A stretch of 64,000 nucleotides of DNA from Bordetella genomosp. 4. Lineage in GTDB: Bacteria; Pseudomonadota; Gammaproteobacteria; Burkholderiales; Burkholderiaceae_B. The notes beneath the pieces are model-generated. The model saw nothing but the letters and a program-made list of their open reading frames with translations, ran no database searches and was not told the DNA's origin. The translations under genes were made by a program, and so were the position numbers. Below, in pieces: positions 34,329-43,200 of the stretch (its first letter is position 1; the number at the start of each line of letters is the position of its first letter). The stretch lies in contig NZ_NEVQ01000021.1 in assembly GCF_002261185.1 (NCBI RefSeq), positions 124,001-188,000 of the forward strand, written 5' to 3'.

Positions 34329-35530
34329 ACGCCTCCGACGCCACTGTCTCTGTGACGCCGCGCAATCCCCCTGCGCGAGACTTTTCCCTCTCGGCCATTG
34401 TGGCCGGCTTTGTAGCTGTGCTGGTGGGTTTTGGCGGCACGGCGGTGCTGATTGTGCAGGCCGGGCATAGCGCGGGGCTGGATGCTGCGCATATTGGCTC
34501 CTGGCTGGCCTCGATCTGCCTGGCTGTCGGGATAGGCGGCCTGGTAATGAGCCTTCGCAGCCGCATGCCTATTGTGCTGGCCTGGTCCACGCCAGGCGCG
34601 GCGTTATTGGTCACCGCATTGGTTGGAGTGCCGTTTGATCAGGCTGTAGGGGCCTTTGTGCTAGCCTCGGCGCTGACGCTGGCGTGCGGTGTGTTTGGCT
34701 GGATTGATCCCATCATGCGGCGCGTGCCGGCCGAAATCGCCAGTGCGATGCTGGCGGGCGTACTGCTGAATTTTGGCTTGGGGATTTTTACGCATCTGAG
34801 CAAGCAGCCCGCGCTGATTCTGGCGATGTGTGCGGCCTATCTGCTGAGTAAACGCTGGATGCCTCGCTACGCGATCATGGCTGTCATGGTGATGGGGCTG
34901 GTGGTTGCGGCGGCAGCTGGTCAGTTGCAGCTGGGCAATGTGGATTGGCAATTGACGCAGTTCGTCTGGACGACGCCGGCCTTTAGCTGGCAGATCGCCA
35001 TCAGTTTGGGGATTCCGCTCTTTGTTGTGGCATTGGCCTCGCAGAATCTGCCTGGCCTGGCAATTTTGCAGGCGTCCGGTTATCGGCCCGCGGCCTCTCG
35101 GTTGGTGGGGGCGACTGGCTTTCTGAGCCTGTTGGCAGCGCCGTTCGGATCGCATGGCGTGACGTTGGCAGCGATCACAGCGGCGATTTGTACTGGCCCG
35201 GAAACCCATCCAGAGCCCTCGCGCCGTTATATTGCCGGCGTTGCGTATGGGGTGTTTTATATCCTGCTGAGTGTGGTGGCAGGCGCAGTGGCGGTGTTTT
35301 TTCAGGCGCTGCCTGCAGCCCTGATCGCTGCATTGGCGGGCCTCGCCTTGCTGGGTGCGATTTTAGGCGGGATGGCCAACGCCATGGCGAACCCGGCGCG
35401 CCGCGAGGCCGCATTGATCACGCTGTTGGCCACGGCGTCGGGATTCAGTGCATGGGGAATCGGATCAGCCTTTTGGGGTCTGGTCGCCGGCCTGATTGCG
35501 CACTGGGTATTCGAGTACAAGCGGCGCTGA
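34325..35530 (+). CDS. BenE-family benzoate/H+ symporter-like transporter
   Basis: A 401-aa membrane protein with about 12 helices. FSLSAIVAGFVAVLVGFGGTAVLIVQA, RMPIVLAWSTPGAALL and a late FGSHGVTLAAITAAICTGPETHPEPSRRY match the BenE family (the last two are its most conserved blocks). I chose the GTG at 34325, which overlaps the ferredoxin stop by 4 bp; an earlier in-frame start would lie within the ferredoxin gene. Members import benzoate and related anions, but no catabolic genes are adjacent, so the substrate is open. Confidence 0.9.
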   Translation: MNASDATVSVTPRNPPARDFSLSAIVAGFVAVLVGFGGTAVLIVQAGHSAGLDAAHIGSWLASICLAVGIGGLVMSLRSRMPIVLAWSTPGAALLVTALVGVPFDQAVGAFVLASALTLACGVFGWIDPIMRRVPAEIASAMLAGVLLNFGLGIFTHLSKQPALILAMCAAYLLSKRWMPRYAIMAVMVMGLVVAAAAGQLQLGNVDWQLTQFVWTTPAFSWQIAISLGIPLFVVALASQNLPGLAILQASGYRPAASRLVGATGFLSLLAAPFGSHGVTLAAITAAICTGPETHPEPSRRYIAGVAYGVFYILLSVVAGAVAVFFQALPAALIAALAGLALLGAILGGMANAMANPARREAALITLLATASGFSAWGIGSAFWGLVAGLIAHWVFEYKRR

Positions 35531-35538
35531 GCAGCGCC
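35523..35538. terminator. Hairpin between convergent BenE and MOSC-N genes
   Basis: GGCGCT-GAGC-AGCGCC overlaps the BenE-gene stop. The stem is short and has no T-run; possible shared terminator. Confidence 0.4.
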
Positions 35539-35542
35539 CCGA

Positions 35543-35929
35543 TCAAGCAGGCCAGTGCACTGCCTCCATCTCGGGATGCACTTTTAGCAGCCGGCACGGG
35601 ATCTGCAGGAAATTGGATACCCAGGCTGCAGCCAGCTCACCCTCGTCCACCACATCCACGGTCTGCTCGCCGAGGCGGATCTGATAGCGCACGCTGTCAT
35701 CGTCCTCGATGACGTCCAGCGGAATGTCCAGACGCAACATCCCGGGGGCTTTCATGACCAGATAGCCCAAGCGCAATTCGACGCTGATCTCGGCCAGCCG
35801 CGGGCAGAGAGCGCGGTTCAACCACGTGCCGGCATCGTTGGAGATGAGCCAGCGCTTGTGATAATCCTGGGCCTGAGATTGAGCGGTGACGCCGCATTCG
35901 GCGATGGGCTGAAAAGCGGGCGTGCTCAT
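35543..35929 (-). CDS. Stand-alone MOSC N-terminal beta-barrel domain protein
   Basis: A 128-aa protein that resembles only the N-terminal domain of MOSC proteins: PIAECGVTAQ (in place of PIKSCRG), YHKRWLISNDAGTWLNRALCPRLA, LVMKAPGMLRLDIPL and AAAWVSNFLQIPCRLLKV. The catalytic C-terminal MOSC domain with its molybdenum-cofactor-binding cysteine is missing, and the frame ends cleanly. The sequence looks intact rather than decayed. It overlaps the AsmA gene by 4 bp (ATGA), so it is translated with it. The function is unknown; a binding or regulatory role is an inference. Confidence 0.8.
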   Translation of the reverse strand: MSTPAFQPIAECGVTAQSQAQDYHKRWLISNDAGTWLNRALCPRLAEISVELRLGYLVMKAPGMLRLDIPLDVIEDDDSVRYQIRLGEQTVDVVDEGELAAAWVSNFLQIPCRLLKVHPEMEAVHWPA

Positions 35930-38433
35930 TTACCTAGAATTCCCTTGAGTGCTTTATCGATTTTAGGAGCGACGTTTTCGTCTTCGAGGGCCTCTTTCAG
36001 GCGCTTTTCCAGGCCTTTTTTGAGCGCCTCGGTCGCTACGCCGCGCCATTGCACAGTGTAGACGGGTTTGTCGAACGGACCGCTGATCAGCACCGGAATG
36101 GTGATGCCCTTGAGTTCCTCGAGGTCTTTGCCGTCTTGGCCTGTGGAGGTGTTGACCACGCGCACTTTGGCGACGAAATTCAATATGTTCTGGACGAAAT
36201 CGATCGCTGCGGGATCACCCTGAGACACGCGCAACAGGGGCGATGCCATATCCAGGCGTTTGGCTGTGGCGACACCTTTTACAAAGACCAGATCGGCCTC
36301 GAGCGAGGTGAAATCCGTGCTGCGTGCCCGATCAGCCTCCACCGCAGCGTCCTGTTCGACACCGGTAAAGGAGGCCTTGATATCACGCAGGGTCTGCGCC
36401 ACGTTGATGCCCGTCACGGCACCGTCACGCAAGCGCAGCTGCATGACGCCGTTCAACCCGGTGGTCAATGCATAGGAATTCGAGCCGGCGGTTTTCAGAT
36501 CCAGGGCGAGGCTGCCGGTACCGGTCAATACCGATTTTTTCATCAGATCGGTCAGCAAGGGCCCGATCGAGATGCCGGCCAAGGTCATTTTGGTGGCGAT
36601 CTGATTGCCGTTGGCGGCATCAACGGACAGGGCGCCGCCGACTTTGCCGTCGTACAACGAGGCCGCCAGCGTCGAGACATCGAGCTTGCCTTTTTCGAGT
36701 TTGAGCTTGGCGGTCAGGTCGCTGGCTTTCAAGCCACGCACGACCAGTTGGCCGATTTTGATGTTGCCGTTTGCCGTGGGGCCCACCAGCGCAGACAAAT
36801 CGATCGAGCCGTCAGTCGCGGCTGGCGCCTCGGCAGGCGCTGCGGTGTCGGGCTTTTTCTCGGGATCATCCTGTTTGCCATCACCCTCGGGGGCTTTGGG
36901 GGCAGGCGCGGTGACTGGCGGCGCCAGTTTGTCCAGGTCCAGCGTATCGACCGCCAGGGCGAATGTGATGTCGGGCACGGCGGACAGCTGCTTGACGTCG
37001 GCCGTCAGGTCGAACTTGCCGCCCTCCAGCACCGCGTTGATCTTGGCGCCCGCCTGGTCTTTTTGCAGGTTGGCGTTCATGCTGCCGATGACGGGGATCT
37101 GCAAGCTGCCTTTAGGCAGGCCAGGGTCCGTAATGTTGAATTCGCCTCGCAAGGTCAGCAGGCTGATGGCGCGCTGCCAGAGGTTGAACGTCGCGGGCGA
37201 GCTGAATGCGGCCTTGATGACGCGTTCGCCTTTGGTGAGCGTGCTGTCGAATTTGACTTCCTTGATGTCCAGCTCGCTGGCATTGCCGCTGATGCCGTTC
37301 AAGCCAAAGCTGGCGTCCAGGCCCTGCAGGCGCACCCGCCCCGTCAGTGCCTGGCCGGTCGCCTCGGAGGGCGAGATATTCAGCCCCGGCGCGTCGGCCG
37401 CCAGTTCGAAAGGCCCGCCGGGCAAAGCGCCCTTGGCGCGCACGGCGAGCTTGTCCAGTTGGAGTTCGAGCTTGTGCGGATCCATCGCGAGCTTCGGAAT
37501 GGTCACACTGGCTTCGACGTTTTTCATCGGAGTGGCCTGGTCCGGTACATTGCCCTGGAACAGGATCTCCAGCCCGCTGACGTCCACAGACGAGGTCTGG
37601 CCGTTGAAGGCCAGGTTGCCGCGGGCGCTCAGGCTCTTGGCCTCGGCGCCCAGGACGTTGCCGTCCATGCGCATATCGAGCTTTTGCGCCGCGAAACGCC
37701 GGGCCAGCGGATCCAGCATCAACAAGCCCTGCCCCGTCAGATTGGCGTCCATGCGGGGATTGCCGCCCTCGACGCGGGCCGACAAGGTGACGTCGAACGG
37801 CTGTTTGTAGGTTACGCGGCCGGTGTTGGCCGTGAGATTGGTCACAGCCACTGCCATGCCGGAGATTTCGTCTTGGATCTGCAATTCGCCCGATTGCAAA
37901 TCCAGGCCGGCGATATCGATCTGCATCGTGGCGGGTGCCGATGCGCCCCCTGTGGCCAGTACCTGCGCCGCGCCGGCCATCGCGCCGACGGCCGCATCGG
38001 CAGGGCCGCGGGGCTTGGCGGTGGACATGATGCCGCCGCCGACCAGGTCCTCGAAATTCAGATGGCCTTTTTTGTCGCGTACCGCGCGGACTTTAAAGCC
38101 ATTGATGGTGACATGGTCCACCACGAGATTGCTCGACAGCAAAGGCCAGACAGCCACCGCCAGGCGCATGCTCTCGATCGAGGCAAAGGTCTCGGAACTG
38201 TTGACTTCAGACAGGGATACGCCCTGAACCGCCAGGCCAATACGCGGAAACAGCGACAGCTCGATATCGCCATCTATCGCCAAGGTACGGTGGTAACGCT
38301 CCTGAACGATCTCTTCCAACTTGTACTTGTACGCGTTGGGGTCGAACGTGAGCAAAAAGATGGCCAGGCCGACGACGGCCACAAGAACCAACACTACCAG
38401 GCCAATCACTATGCGCTTAAACCACGTTTTCAT
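35926..38433 (-). CDS. AsmA-family inner-membrane protein
   Basis: An 835-aa protein of the AsmA group. An N-terminal membrane anchor (IVIGLVVLVLVAVVGLAIFLL, residues 8-28) is followed by the AsmA signature LTFDPNAYKYKLEEIVQERYHRTLAIDGDIELSLFP. A long beta-rich periplasmic region follows, with a Pro/Ala/Glu/Asp-rich linker near residue 530, and a C-terminal AsmA_2 repeat (MQLRLRDGAVTGINVAQTLRDIK). Such proteins are linked to lipid transport between membranes and outer-membrane assembly. The start at 38433 places the anchor at the N-terminus. It is divergent from the deaminase gene. Confidence 0.92.
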   Translation of the reverse strand: MKTWFKRIVIGLVVLVLVAVVGLAIFLLTFDPNAYKYKLEEIVQERYHRTLAIDGDIELSLFPRIGLAVQGVSLSEVNSSETFASIESMRLAVAVWPLLSSNLVVDHVTINGFKVRAVRDKKGHLNFEDLVGGGIMSTAKPRGPADAAVGAMAGAAQVLATGGASAPATMQIDIAGLDLQSGELQIQDEISGMAVAVTNLTANTGRVTYKQPFDVTLSARVEGGNPRMDANLTGQGLLMLDPLARRFAAQKLDMRMDGNVLGAEAKSLSARGNLAFNGQTSSVDVSGLEILFQGNVPDQATPMKNVEASVTIPKLAMDPHKLELQLDKLAVRAKGALPGGPFELAADAPGLNISPSEATGQALTGRVRLQGLDASFGLNGISGNASELDIKEVKFDSTLTKGERVIKAAFSSPATFNLWQRAISLLTLRGEFNITDPGLPKGSLQIPVIGSMNANLQKDQAGAKINAVLEGGKFDLTADVKQLSAVPDITFALAVDTLDLDKLAPPVTAPAPKAPEGDGKQDDPEKKPDTAAPAEAPAATDGSIDLSALVGPTANGNIKIGQLVVRGLKASDLTAKLKLEKGKLDVSTLAASLYDGKVGGALSVDAANGNQIATKMTLAGISIGPLLTDLMKKSVLTGTGSLALDLKTAGSNSYALTTGLNGVMQLRLRDGAVTGINVAQTLRDIKASFTGVEQDAAVEADRARSTDFTSLEADLVFVKGVATAKRLDMASPLLRVSQGDPAAIDFVQNILNFVAKVRVVNTSTGQDGKDLEELKGITIPVLISGPFDKPVYTVQWRGVATEALKKGLEKRLKEALEDENVAPKIDKALKGILGK

Positions 38434-38595
38434 CGCCGCCCCGCGGGTACCTCGACTAGGAATAATAGGGGTAATCGCCCGCAATCCGGTATGGTATCGG
38501 GTGATTCCAGCCGCTTCGAGCCAGCGGCGTGCCGCTATGGTAACAAACCAGGGACCGGAATCCGCGCTAACTTACTGATAAATACGGCTCTTAAT

Positions 38596-39669
38596 ATGCA
38601 CATACTTACTGATTTTCCCCGCCAGCAGCTGTTCGAATTGCTGCGCACGATGCCCAAAGCCGAACTCCACGTGCACATCGAAGGCACGCTGGAGCCGGAA
38701 CTGATTTTTGCCCTGGCGCAGCGAAACGGCGTGACCCTGCCCTATGACGGCATCGAGGCGCTGCGCGCCGCCTATGCTTTTACCGACCTTCAGAGTTTTC
38801 TGGATATCTATTACGCCGGGGCGGGCGTGCTGCTGCATGAACAAGATTTCTTTGACATGGCGATGGCGTATTTTCATCGCGCCGCGGCAGATCGCATCGT
38901 ACACGCCGAGCTGTTTTTTGACCCGCAAACCCATACCGCGCGCGGCGTTCCGATAGGAACGGTGATCCGCGGCCTGACGCGCGCCTGCGATACCGCGCGC
39001 GAGCAGTTGGGCATCAGCAGCGCGCTGATCCTGTGTTTCCTGCGTCATCTGAGCGAGGCCGACGCGTTCGATACGCTGGAGCAGGCGCTGCCCTATCGTG
39101 AGCATTTTATCGGCGTTGGACTCGATAGCAGCGAACGCGGCAATCCGCCGGAAAAATTCGCGCGTGTCTTTGCCCGGTGCCGCGAACTGGGTTTGCGCAT
39201 CGTGGCGCATGCAGGCGAGGAAGGCCCGGCCGATTACATCCGCGACGCGCTGGATCTGCTGGGCGCGGAACGTGTCGATCATGGCGTGCGCTGTGTCGAT
39301 GACCCGCTGCTGGTCGAACGTCTGGCGCGCGAACGTATTCCGTTGACGGTCTGCCCGCTGTCCAATATCAAGCTGTGCGTCTTCGATACGATGGCCGCTC
39401 ACAATATGGCGACGCTGCTGGAGGCGGGTCTGTGCGTGACAGTGAACTCGGATGATCCGGCTTATTTCGGCGGCTATCTCAATCAGAATTTCGTAGAAAC
39501 GTTCCAGGCGCTGCCCCAACTGGGAGCAAGCCACGCCGTGCAGTTAGCGAAAAACAGCTTTGACGCCAGCTTTGTTTCCGACGAGCAAAAAGCCCGTTGG
39601 CATGATGAGCTGGCGCGCACGGTGGCTCGGTTCGGGCCGGAACAGGCCGCCCCGTTAACGGCGACCTGA
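38596..39669 (+). CDS. Adenine/adenosine deaminase (ADA-like amidohydrolase)
   Basis: A 357-aa zinc amidohydrolase. Metal and catalytic residues are visible: MPKAELHVHIEG (His25, His27), HAGEEGP (His205, Glu208), VDHGVRC (His229) and VTVNSDDPAYFGG (Asp286, Asp287). IGVGLDSSERGNPPEKF and the overall pattern resemble the bacterial ADA-like enzymes shown to deaminate adenine to hypoxanthine (for example Pseudomonas PA0148), which are often annotated as adenosine deaminase. I therefore favour adenine deaminase, but sequence alone does not settle it. The frame stays open far upstream opposite asmA; that part is not coding. Confidence 0.9.
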   Translation: MHILTDFPRQQLFELLRTMPKAELHVHIEGTLEPELIFALAQRNGVTLPYDGIEALRAAYAFTDLQSFLDIYYAGAGVLLHEQDFFDMAMAYFHRAAADRIVHAELFFDPQTHTARGVPIGTVIRGLTRACDTAREQLGISSALILCFLRHLSEADAFDTLEQALPYREHFIGVGLDSSERGNPPEKFARVFARCRELGLRIVAHAGEEGPADYIRDALDLLGAERVDHGVRCVDDPLLVERLARERIPLTVCPLSNIKLCVFDTMAAHNMATLLEAGLCVTVNSDDPAYFGGYLNQNFVETFQALPQLGASHAVQLAKNSFDASFVSDEQKARWHDELARTVARFGPEQAAPLTAT

Positions 39670-39677
39670 CGTTTCCT
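39665..39677. repeat. 13-bp direct repeat flanking marR, copy 1
   Basis: CCTGACGTTTCCT occurs here, 56 bp before the marR start, and again at 40215-40227 after marR. It could be a regulator site or coincidence. Confidence 0.35.
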
Positions 39678-39732
39678 GGCACAATCTGTCTCAACTCATT
39701 GCTTTCCGGCCTCTGCGAGAGGAGACCTCACT

Positions 39733-40185
39733 TTGCCGAAACAACACCAAGGGCTGCAAGTCATCCAGCATCTGGGCCAAGCCTATCGCTCCATGCAAGC
39801 CGCTTTCAGCGGCCGGGTGGGGCATGCTTTGCCGCGCTGGCGCATTTTGTTCACGCTGCACGAACACGGTCAGTGTTCGCAAAAGATGCTCGCTGAACAA
39901 TGCCGACTGGACCCCGCCTCCCTGACCCGTTTGCTGCAAGCCATGCAACAACAAGGCTGGGTCACCCGCAGCGCGGATCAGAATGACAACCGCGTCACCA
40001 ATGCTTCGTTGACGCCGGCAGGCCAAGCGGTGGTCGACGAGGCGCTGCCTCGCCGCGAAGCCTTTTTTGAAGACGCATTGCAAGGCTTGTCCAGCGAAGA
40101 CGTCCAGGCGCTGACACATGCGCTGGACGTGCTGGAACGCAATTTCGCGCAAGCAGGTGCAGCGCGCATTGATCCGGAAAACTGA
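39733..40185 (+). CDS. MarR-family transcriptional regulator
   Basis: A 150-aa winged-helix regulator: RWRILFTLHEHGQCSQKMLAEQCRLDPASLTRLLQAMQQQGWVTR, then SADQNDNRVTNASLTPAGQAVVDEALP, the MarR wing and dimer helix. Initiation at TTG 39733 is supported by GAGAGGAGA about 9 nt upstream. It lies between the deaminase gene and the convergent autotransporter. The target is unknown, as no divergent partner exists. Confidence 0.88.
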   Translation: MPKQHQGLQVIQHLGQAYRSMQAAFSGRVGHALPRWRILFTLHEHGQCSQKMLAEQCRLDPASLTRLLQAMQQQGWVTRSADQNDNRVTNASLTPAGQAVVDEALPRREAFFEDALQGLSSEDVQALTHALDVLERNFAQAGAARIDPEN

Positions 40186-40196
40186 GACAGAATCGC

Positions 40197-40230
40197 TCAA
40201 GGAAACGTGCGCTGCCTGACGTTTCCTTGA
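40197..40230. terminator. Bidirectional terminator between marR and the autotransporter
   Basis: TCAAGGAAACGT (40197-40208) and ACGTTTCCTTGA (40219-40230) form a perfect 12-bp stem with a 10-nt loop between convergent genes. The right arm includes the second copy of the 13-bp repeat. Confidence 0.7.
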
Positions 40231-40255
40231 TGTCGAACGGCATTCGGCCGGACAC

Positions 40256-43200
40256 TCAGAACGGCACCGACAATTTCAACGAGCCCTGGTGGCTTTGCAC
40301 GTGGGACGAAAACGCACCGTCGTACTGCAAACGGAAATCCACACCGCCCGCGTTAGAGACTTGAATGCCTGCGCCGATGCGGCCGATCACGTCGTCCATC
40401 GGTATCGATGATTCGAAACTGCCCGTACCAGGCTGCGCGCCCTGCAGTTTTGCCTTGACCTTGTACTCGTCGTCGGACAAGAACGACGCGCCTGCATACA
40501 TGTAGGGTCGCATGACGGCCCCTTTGGTCAGCGGCACCCGGCCGCCTATCTCCAGCGTGGGCGATAGGCCGACGATGAATTTGTCGCTGCTTTCGATATC
40601 CAGGTGCTCCGCTTTGCGCGATTCGCTGTAGCCCGGCATACGCGTGTAGAACGCGTCCAGATCGACATAGGGTTTCAGATAAAACTGCTCGGCGGCAAAA
40701 GTGCGCGCAACGCGTAAACGCATTCCCGCGCCATAGACGTCCACATCGGAACTGGCGGTGCTTTGCAGCCCAGGAATGCCTATGCCGCGGTCGATATCGT
40801 ATTGACCATAGCCGCCTCCCAATGCTGCAGAAAACGTCCAGGGTCCCGTTTCACGTTTGAGCACGAGACCAGCATAGCCGCTGTCGCCTTTACCGTTGAC
40901 ACGGCCGTCATTACCTCGCATGTGTGTATTTTGGTACGCCACGGATCCGCCCAGGAACCAGCCCGGGCTGACCTGGCGCTGGCCGCCGAACTGGTAGGTC
41001 ACACCGTCAAACGAGAAACCGGCTACACCGTTGTCGCCCTCCTGATTGGTGTCCACGCCGGATACCTGGCCCCACAGACAATCCTGTTCGCCGGTCAGGG
41101 CGTCCACCCCCTGGAACACGGGGCATGACATCATGGCGCCGGTAAAGCGCGCCATGCTGGCTTGCATCTGCGCTGCAGGCGCGACGGCTACGCCAGGAGA
41201 CAGATCGGCCAAACGGTCGGAATAATTTTTTGCGCCGCCGCGCGAGGCCATGTCGAGGGCAGCGTACAACTGCGCCAATTCGGTTGCACCGCCATCCTGA
41301 TTCCAGGTGTTCTGCACATGACCCGCGACCGCATTTTGGTTATCGGCCAGATTCATCGATGGAGGCGCAAAATCGGCGCTCACTACGCGCATGTGAACTT
41401 GGTTACCTTGCAGCGAGGCATTGTAGTCAACGACCGGACTATCGTAGGCCACAGGCGTGCCTTGAATTCCGCCTTCAAAGGTCGCCATCGCGACCTCACG
41501 CCCGGGCAATAGCGCCAAAGGCACGACGCTCAGCAGGCCATCCAACTGCGTATCACCCTTGACCACCAGATGCGATGCGCGCAATGCCGAAAAATCCGCA
41601 TTGGCCTGCAGGGTCCCGGTGGATCGCTGTGTAAAGTCTCCGGATACGGTCAATGTGTCCAACTCAGTCGATCGGCCTATCGCCACCAGGCCGGCGTTAT
41701 CGATGTTTGCCTGATAACTCGTCGCGCCGCTTAACGTACCGGTTTGCTTGTTCTCGACGTCGCAGGCAATACTGCCGCTACCGTTCTGGCATTTGATATC
41801 GCCATTGATTACCCCCGCATTGCTGATTCTCAAGGCAGGGCTCGCTACATCGGCCATCGCGAACGCGGCCCTGTTCTGCTGCACGGCAACGCCGTTGTAA
41901 CGCACCGCAGTACCGTCAGAGCCTACCGTGACAGCGCCGTTGGCGCCAACGTTGAGCACATTCGAATTGTTTCCGGCAATCCAGACGCCGCTGGCTTGTG
42001 AGCCTGATCCGCCCGCGACGGTACCGTTCACATTGACCGTCACAACGCCCGTGCCGTCCGGCCCATCGCTTTGCGCAAAAATACCGGTGGAGCCGCTGCC
42101 TGTTGCATTGATCGCACCAGACTGCGTCACCGTGACGTCGCCGCCCGTGCCTGAGCTGTTGCCGGCGGTGCCGGTGCTGCCGGCAAAGCCGCCATCCGCA
42201 TCGCCGCCCAAGCCGCCCCCGCCACCGATGGATTGCGCGATGATGCCGAACGCATTCGCGCCGGAAGTCGTCAGGTTGCTGTTGACCGTGACATTGACAG
42301 CGCCGCCATTACCGCTGCTGCCGTCCTGCTCGTCGCTGTCCTGCCAGCCATCGGCGCCGACGCGCGTACCGACAGACGTGTCACCTGCGATCCCGCCGCC
42401 ACCGCCGATGGATTGGGCGATCAGCGCATGTGCGCCAGCGCCTGAAGTCGTGATGTGGCTGCCCGCATTCAGGTTCAGCGTCATCGCACCGCCGTTGCCG
42501 GCGACGCCACCTTTGCCGCCAAGCTCCACGCCATCGTAGTGGCTGGCCTGACCGGCACCTCCCAAGCCACCGCCACCGCCGATAGATTGGGCGAGCAGCC
42601 CATACGCGCGATCGCCCGATGTGGTTGCGGCCAAGCCCGTGGTGAAGTTCACCGTGCCGCCATCGCCGGCCAACCCGCCTCTGCCGCCCACTGAGACGTG
42701 CATGGCATGACTGTCCTGGGCAAGTAGTTTCGATGTGCTGTTGCCTGCGCCGGCGATGCCCCCACCGCCACCGATCGACTGCATGGCCAGCGCCGGCGCA
42801 TCGTCGCCTGCGGTTGTTACGGTCAGCCAGCCGCTGCCGTTGCCATTGGTGTTCTGGATCGTGCCGCCATTGCCCGCCTGTCCGCCGGTTCCGCCGAACG
42901 ATGCGCCGACGGTGATCGTGCCTCGTGCCTGATCCGATCCGTCTCCGCCTTGACCGCCGCCGCCCCCGATGGACTGCAGCAAGACGCCATAGGCGTAGTA
43001 ACCCGCGGTGGAAATCCTGTTGTTATGCGAGCCGTCAAAATAGGCGTTCACTTCGCCGCCGTTACCGCCGGCCCCGCCAGAACCGCCCACGCCGATAATC
43101 GCATTGGCTTTGACCTTGCTGCCGGTTGCCGACGATGAACCGCCGGTACCGCCGCCTCCACCAATGGATTGCACAACCAGGCCGTCGGCCCAATCGCCGC

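Noticed and set aside
36049-38595. Very long open frame (over 840 codons) upstream of and in frame with the deaminase
   Set aside because: It lies opposite the AsmA gene and has low-complexity, Gln/Gly/Arg-rich translation typical of an antisense shadow. The deaminase has a family-typical start at 38596.
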